A DNA stretch of 64,000 nt from Marsupella aquatica. Taxonomy: Eukaryota; Marchantiophyta. Of this stretch, positions 58,889 to 64,000 are shown in pieces. Both the position numbers and the translations under genes were made by a program. The notes under the pieces were generated by a model that saw nothing but the letters and a program-made list of their open reading frames with translations, did no database searches and was not told the DNA's origin. Location of the stretch: assembly GCA_973895155.1 (NCBI GenBank), contig OZ316894.1, positions 6,200,001-6,264,000 on the forward strand. The letters are read 5' to 3'. Each line of letters begins with the position of its first letter. Position 1 is the stretch's first letter.

Positions 58889-61800
58889 TCACGACACTGG
58901 TGGTGGATCCTTAATGGACGCCCCCAACGCTTCCTCCTCAGCCACTGCTGTAGGCTCATTCCTTGACAGATTACCTGCCCTTGACTGAGTCAACTCTCCA
59001 TCGGCCTGACTGGGTCCACCATCAGCGTCGGCATCGGCTCGGGAATCGGTTACGGCCTCAGCCTCGGCTACGGTCTCCCCGGCCTGCTCAAGAGGCGGAT
59101 CTGGAATACCGGCCTCATTACTGAGTAGTTCGGCTTGGGCCGCACCACCCCCACCTGTGATGATAGCGGGATCTATTGCCGTATTCATGCCGGGGGATGG
59201 TGCTGGTTCTACCTCTTTGGTCACCACGGCTTGTGGAGTCGGATTACTCTTTGACCCAGAAGGTTTCCACTTTTTCTTCTTTTCTGGTTCGGCAGCTGGT
59301 CCCTTCCCCTTCCCACTTACTTCCGGCACTGGTGCAGTTGGCGCGGCTTTTTCTTCGGCCAGTACCACTCCTGGTAACTTGGTTGCCCCAATTGGAGTTG
59401 GGCCTGATGAAGACAAGCACTTAAATACTGCGGCTTGTTTCTTCAGCCGCTCCGTTTGGTTGTCGGCCCGCCGCTGGAGGTTCTCCATCTTCCTCGTGAT
59501 TTCCTCCAACTCCTCTTGGGTCTCATCCAGGTCCTTGCGTGCCTCCACTAGTTCCTTCTGGGCTTCCTCCCGTTCTTGTTTCAAGGTAGTCCTCTCCTCC
59601 CGGGTTGCTCTTAGCTCCTTGTCGAGCTCTGCAATGATGACAGACTCCATCTGGTTCATCTTGGCGTAAGTCTGTTCGAGCATCTCGTCCTTCTCCCTTA
59701 GGTCGGCCTTGAAGCTGGCCGTCAGGGACGCAAGCTCCTGCTGCAGCGCCATAATCCCTTGATAGGATTTCCCTAACTCGGCCTCCTTCTGCTCAAGGGC
59801 TCCGCGGATTTTCTCGAGCTCCCCCTTCAACGCCCATTCCTTTCTTTGGGTCTCCGCCATGGCCCGGCTGTTGGCTGTTATGTGGGCCTCCTCTGTATTC
59901 TTCAGCTCTTGCTTCCACTTCTCCCTCTCTTTGATCGTGTCGGCCAACTCTCCCTGCGTCTGAGTCAGTTTATCCTTGATATTCTGATTATCAGCCTGCG
60001 CGGTGTCCAACTGCCCCTGCATGATGTTAAGCTCATGTCGTTTAATCCGCAGTTCATCTTGGGCTTTCTTGGCCGCCCTTAGATCTTCAATCTCGGCTTC
60101 CATCCTCCTAAGCCGCCGAATGACCTCGTCCTTCTTGCTTCTCTCTAAAGCCACCGCTTCTTCTAATTGGTGCTTCTCCAACTGCTCCCTATGGAAAAAG
60201 GGTCCTACCTCCAACTCCTCTCCAAAGATGCCGAGCGCAAGTTCCCCACACATCTCACCATACTCCATGGCTCTATTCTTAGCGTAGGTGGAGTAAGTAG
60301 AAGTGATCGGCATCGCCCATCGCGGCCTCTGCTCCCAAGCCGTCCTGCGGATCTCTTCAATCGTGGCTAGAGGTTTGCTTCCTTTTTCGGCTAGCCGCCT
60401 GATGTCCTCCGGCCAATCTCCTCCTGGTAAATCCTTTTCCCTAGCCAGGGCTGCCTCCTCTTCCTGCCTGATTCGCTCCTGAAATTCCTGCACCGTCTGT
60501 TTTATGCCGTCGAAGCTCGGGGGAGCAACATCTGGTGGGGGAGACTCAGGGCTACTCTGCTGGTTGGGGTCCCCTCGCACTACCCTTGGAAGTGTGGGGA
60601 CAAACCGGCCACAGGTCCTTACTCCTGGAACGTGATGGTCCGACCCATAGCCGGAATTATCATGGCTGCAGTCCTCCACTGCCTCCTCTACCTCTTGGAC
60701 GTCCGGCTTCTCCCTCTCCTCTTCGTCGGTAGGAGCTTCAGGAAATTCTGCCTCAGATTCGGAGCTTGAGGTTCCCACGTACATTCGAACACCTGGCTTG
60801 GATTCCGGCCTGATTCTCTCCTTGTCTCCAGCAAAGGGGTTTTCTCTTGTGAGCCGGTGTAGGCCTACCTCTGTAGTAGTGTCCTGCATTGTTGCCGTTG
60901 CCGTTGTTGTTGCCGATGCCGATTTCTTTTCTTTCTCCAGTAGTTTCAGTAGACTCTGCATGCCTGGTTGCTGCATCGGCAAGTCCTCCTTCCTGGGCCT
61001 AAACACCTGCTCGATCGTAGGGCTAACAGGTGGTTGAGGCTTCTCAGCCAACGGCCTTGGCGTTGGAGCTTCCTCGGGTGCCCTTACCTGCAGGGGAAGT
61101 ACTGGGGCAAAAGTCTGACCTCTGGCATACCGGCACAACAGCGGCATGTGATAGCCAAGCCGCGACACGCTCCCCATGCCGATTACCTGCTGCTCCTCCT
61201 TTAAGATCTTCTTCAATTGGTTGAGGAGGTACCCGTTGTAGTCCCGGCTTGGGTCTGGTCTTTCTGCCAGATAGACCTGTGCCTTGCCGATCTCTGCCCT
61301 CGGCAAGTTACAATGCATGGTCACCCACAAGAAGTCGATCATCTCTCCTATGTGCGGGTTGGTGCAGGTATTCCGGAAGAAGCCATTCTTCGTTGATGGC
61401 CCAGGGAACGACCGGAACTCCTTGTCAGGCAAGGTCTTCCTGGTATCAACTTTGGTCTTATTGCCTATCGGCAAGCCAAACACTTCGGCAATTACCTTGG
61501 GAGTAAGATAGAAATCCTTCCCATATATCCTCGTGCAATTGGTCTCGGGTTCCCATGACCCCACGAATTCTAATAGGTCTGACTCCGGTACCTCCGGCTT
61601 CAGCCATGGTAATCTTACAAAGGCCTCTAAGCCGGATCCGGCCATGAAGCCTTGGTACTTCTTGGTCTGCATGGCCGTGAAGCATGCATCCTCCTCCCGT
61701 GCAAAATGTAGTTGCACCTCCACCGGTAGGGTTGCCGCCCAGCCCTTCCAGGTGTCATCCCTGGTTGGAATGGCCTTGATGGGATCGACCTCCTCCTCTT

Positions 61801-62263
61801 CGGCTTCTCCCTACCTCCTGCTCTGCTGCTCGGCTGGCTTCTTTGGTGCCGCCGACCTCGTTCTTTTTGCCGGGGTGGCTTCATCGTTGATGGCTCCCTT
61901 CCTCTTCATCTCTGCTGCCGTGGAGGTTTCTCCTAGCACCGTTGCCTGGGTCCACCTTTCCGTGCTACCCTTTAATTCCCAGTGTATGTCGTTGCAGTTC
62001 TTGATGGCCTCTCGGATGCCGACGACGCTGTCTTTGCAAAACAGAAGATCGTCGAGTTGATTGGAAGTAGGCGTCCACAGGAACTCGCCCTTGATGAGTT
62101 TGCCTCCTAAGAAAGCCGTCTTCTGCAGCTCCCACAATCGAGCGAGCTCCTGCCATTCTCGAGCTGCCCTTTCTGATTCCTCGTCCTCATAAGTCTTGAT
62201 GTACTCAGTTGCCCGTTCGAACAGGCATCCCCAGAAATGTGCCGCTTGATTGACGTTGCTCAT
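58889..62263 (-). pseudogene. Gene B: FGLP-domain/long coiled-coil protein, one in-frame TAG
   Basis: A single frame of about 1,124 codons starts MSNVNQAAHFWGCLFERATE and is interrupted only by TAG at 61813-61811. After it the same frame continues (GEAEEEEVDPIKAIPTRDDT) to 58889. The region after the stop has FVGSWEPETNCTRIYGKDFY and LTPKVIAEVFGLPIG, resembling the 'putative plant transposon protein' type (PF20167) and gene A. A Pro/Glu-rich linker follows, then about 250 residues of coiled coil (LDTAQADNQNIKDKLTQTQG, LDETQEELEEITRKMENLQR), a KKKKWKPSGSK basic patch and a Gly/Ala/Glu-rich tail. The protein is probably structural or nucleic-acid-associated within a transposable element; no catalytic domain is visible. 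The long intact frame suggests recent activity. Stop-codon read-through or a strain-specific nonsense change are alternatives. Confidence 0.65.
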
Positions 62264-63649
62264 ACCCTCCTTAGGTCGATCGTCGGTATCTACTCTCTCC
62301 CCGAGTGCTTGCCTAAGCAGCTGACAGTAGTTGGCCTCCCATAGTCGTCTGCCTAGTTCGTGCTCGCAAATGAGCCACCATCTCCTGCAAGCGCTCCTTA
62401 CCCCTCTCCTCTACCGGTCCTTCTTCCCGTTGATCCTTCCTAGCCGCCGACGCTTAACGCGCCCTAACCCTAATCGAGTTTTCACCCTCAGCGTCCTTAC
62501 CTCCGGCCTCGGCCCGGGTTCCATGGTTGCCCCTAATGGTTTATATTTTCCTTGTTTTGTCCCTATACTAAGGTGTTCCTAGGGTGCCTTCCTGGTTTAC
62601 CCACTTAACTGGCCGAGTGATTCCTGTCTAGGCATCACAAGCCCCAACATGCTCAACAACTTTTGTGTGAGGCTATTCTAAGGTGAGAGTCTTACACTTC
62701 CACACATTTCAATTCTAGAGTGCGAATTTGTATATGTAATCTATAGTGGCTGGAATAACAAATTCCAAAAGCCAATTCTTTCCAGAGCTGGTGATTTAGG
62801 ATGTTTAAGTTAAGCAAGCCACCTGAGCCCCCTTTCTGCGGACAGTGAAGCTGCTGATTGAAGCGGATCTCTTGGCTGAACAGGGGACCTTGCGCCAAGG
62901 AGGGGGGAGTCACTTCAGAGAGATGGACGGACTCTGCAACTGAGCCCGTCTACTTTTCTTCCAAAAAACTAGACTTTGTCGGAGTTGCAAACATCAATCA
63001 ATCGACTACAAAGGCGTTGCAGCGCATCCAAGTCATTGGTGAGTTTCTCTAACATAGATCACAACTTTGATAGGTTGCCTCTTGTTGCCCTTTTCCTTCT
63101 CTTACTCGGTGTCTGGGAGCGCTCGTTTGAGTCGTCAATTCATTCGGCAACTACAGCAGGTTGAAGCGTTTTGTTACAGCTCTGAAGAGCAACCTTCTTA
63201 GCTGTATTTATTAATTAACACTGTCTCGTTCAGGTGGTTTGCAACTAGGTCGCAGCATGTTCTCAAGCTCCCGCGTATAACTCTTAGGTCTACTAAAACT
63301 GTGTCTCGTTTTCGTTCGCTACTACGGTTGGGATAAGCATTTGTCAATGCCCAACACATAAATCTTAGCTTTCTAAACACTCTGTCTGTGCACGGGTTTT
63401 TCCAGCATTTAGTGATCTTCGAATTTGACTTACTGAAATTTCTGAAATGATTGCTTCTACAGGTCAGTTGAACTTGTCTATGCCGATCGCGACTCCCGGT
63501 TATTAGTGTCGAACAAGCAGCTGAAAATAACTAAGAACCTCTCCGGTTTCGTTATCACCCTGTTCCGTGCGATTTCTTGCTACGGACAAGGGCCCTGCGG
63601 ACGGGCGGACAGCAATTTGTTAAAGGGGGCCTCACTTCGCTCGACAATC
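62264..63649. other. Flank of gene B and upstream sequence of the SmE copy
   Basis: The first 350 bp are probably the promoter and terminal part of the gene B element ('ggtgttcctagggtgcc' resembles 'gacactcctaacacgcgtgcc' at the end of the gene A element). A 62858-63052 (+) frame ends with TTKALQRIQVI before a good donor (gtgagt). It faintly resembles the SmE N-terminus but does not join in phase; I do not call it. Confidence 0.35.
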
Positions 63650-63890
63650 ATGGCGACCACCAAAGTTTATTATTTTTTGGTTTCTGCAAAGTAAATCAAG
63701 GATTCAGATTTGGTTGTTCGAGCAGAAGGACCTCAGAATAGAGGGACGCATCATCGGTTTTGATGAATACATGAATTTGGTCCTCGAGGATGCCGAGGAA
63801 ATCTCATTAAAGAAGAAGACGCGGAAACCTCTTGGTCAAATTCTCCTCAAAGGTGATAATATCACACTGATGATGAACACGGGCAAGTGA
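63650..63890 (+). pseudogene. Small nuclear ribonucleoprotein E (SmE) copy with internal deletion and frameshift
   Basis: It starts ATGGCGACCACCAAAG (MATTK, as in plant SmE) and then jumps directly, in another frame, to [60 protein letters not shown] and ITLMMNTGK, stop. The Sm1 and Sm2 motifs are complete. About 26 bases coding for the usual VQRIMTQPIN segment are missing, which shifts the frame, so the first ATG yields only 14 codons. No intron interrupts the rest, suggesting a retrocopy, though no poly-A tail is evident. SmE is a core component of the spliceosomal snRNP Sm ring. An alternative is an unusual upstream first exon joined at the aaag/ttt junction; I found none in phase. Confidence 0.7.
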
Positions 63891-64000
63891 CCACCGTTTC
63901 TTTCCTTAGGATATTTACTGTCAACAGTTTCCTTGTCCTTAGTCCACCACTTACAATGGTTCACCTGCCACCTCTTGAGATTTCTCATAGCGGTCACAGG

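Noticed and set aside
62858-63052. First exon of SmE ending TTKALQRIQVI before a gtgagt donor
   Set aside because: The phase does not match the downstream SmE reading frame, the similarity is only a few residues, and a better SmE start lies at 63650.

Overview
The window is nuclear DNA of a land plant. Three intron-containing plant genes support this: the 5' part of a STE20/MST-type kinase, a PGRL1 photosynthesis gene and a plant-type phosphoinositide phospholipase C. Short introns, GA/GAA-rich 5' leaders and long repeat-filled gaps suggest a seed-free plant. A bryophyte such as a liverwort is my best guess, but that is weak inference.

Layout. 0.35-2.5 kb (-): 5' exons of a GCK/MST-like kinase that continues off the left edge. 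3.4-11.3 kb: repeats, namely a four-unit array with poly-C tracts, a C-rich array, two small inverted-repeat (MITE-like) elements and an array of about 52 bp units. 11.97-16.06 kb (+): complete PGRL1, 11 exons. 17-25 kb: more repeats, including a 0.63 kb foldback element and a long inverted repeat at about 20.9-23.5 kb. 26.06-29.90 kb (+): complete PI-PLC, 8 exons. 30-34 kb: low-copy tandem duplications and a dispersed repeat that recurs at 56-57 kb.

The most unusual part is 35.3-55.75 kb. It looks like one large, decayed mobile element. Two genes, F and C, lie on the minus strand. C is transposase-like, with a DUF8039-like N-terminus and a DUF7869-like RNase H-fold core. Two genes, D and E, lie on the plus strand. 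D is a small coiled-coil protein. E is a large Lys/Glu-rich protein with a ParB-like segment. C and D diverge from a shared promoter region with a TATA box on each side. At least 16 copies of a palindrome, arms TCTACRCGA and TCGYGTAGA around 3 nt, are confined to this element, nearly all in introns or gene-flanking sequence. The pairing of a ParB-like protein with a repeated palindrome is the main hypothesis offered.

The element is broken by an in-frame stop and a frameshift in C, a stop and a frameshift in E, and a 9.8 kb insertion into E at 44.34-54.16 kb. That insertion carries its own minus-strand gene A. One intron of A consists almost wholly of a 4.3 kb AT-rich sequence with about 75 bp terminal inverted repeats and a 13-copy array of about 116 bp units, each with a hairpin. 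Gene B (58.9-62.3 kb, -) is a second member of the gene A family, interrupted by one in-frame TAG. The right edge holds a broken SmE (spliceosomal Sm protein) copy.

No rRNA, convincing tRNA, reverse transcriptase or CRISPR array was seen. All exon boundaries are hand-inferred from GT/AG sites, reading phase and remembered family sequences.
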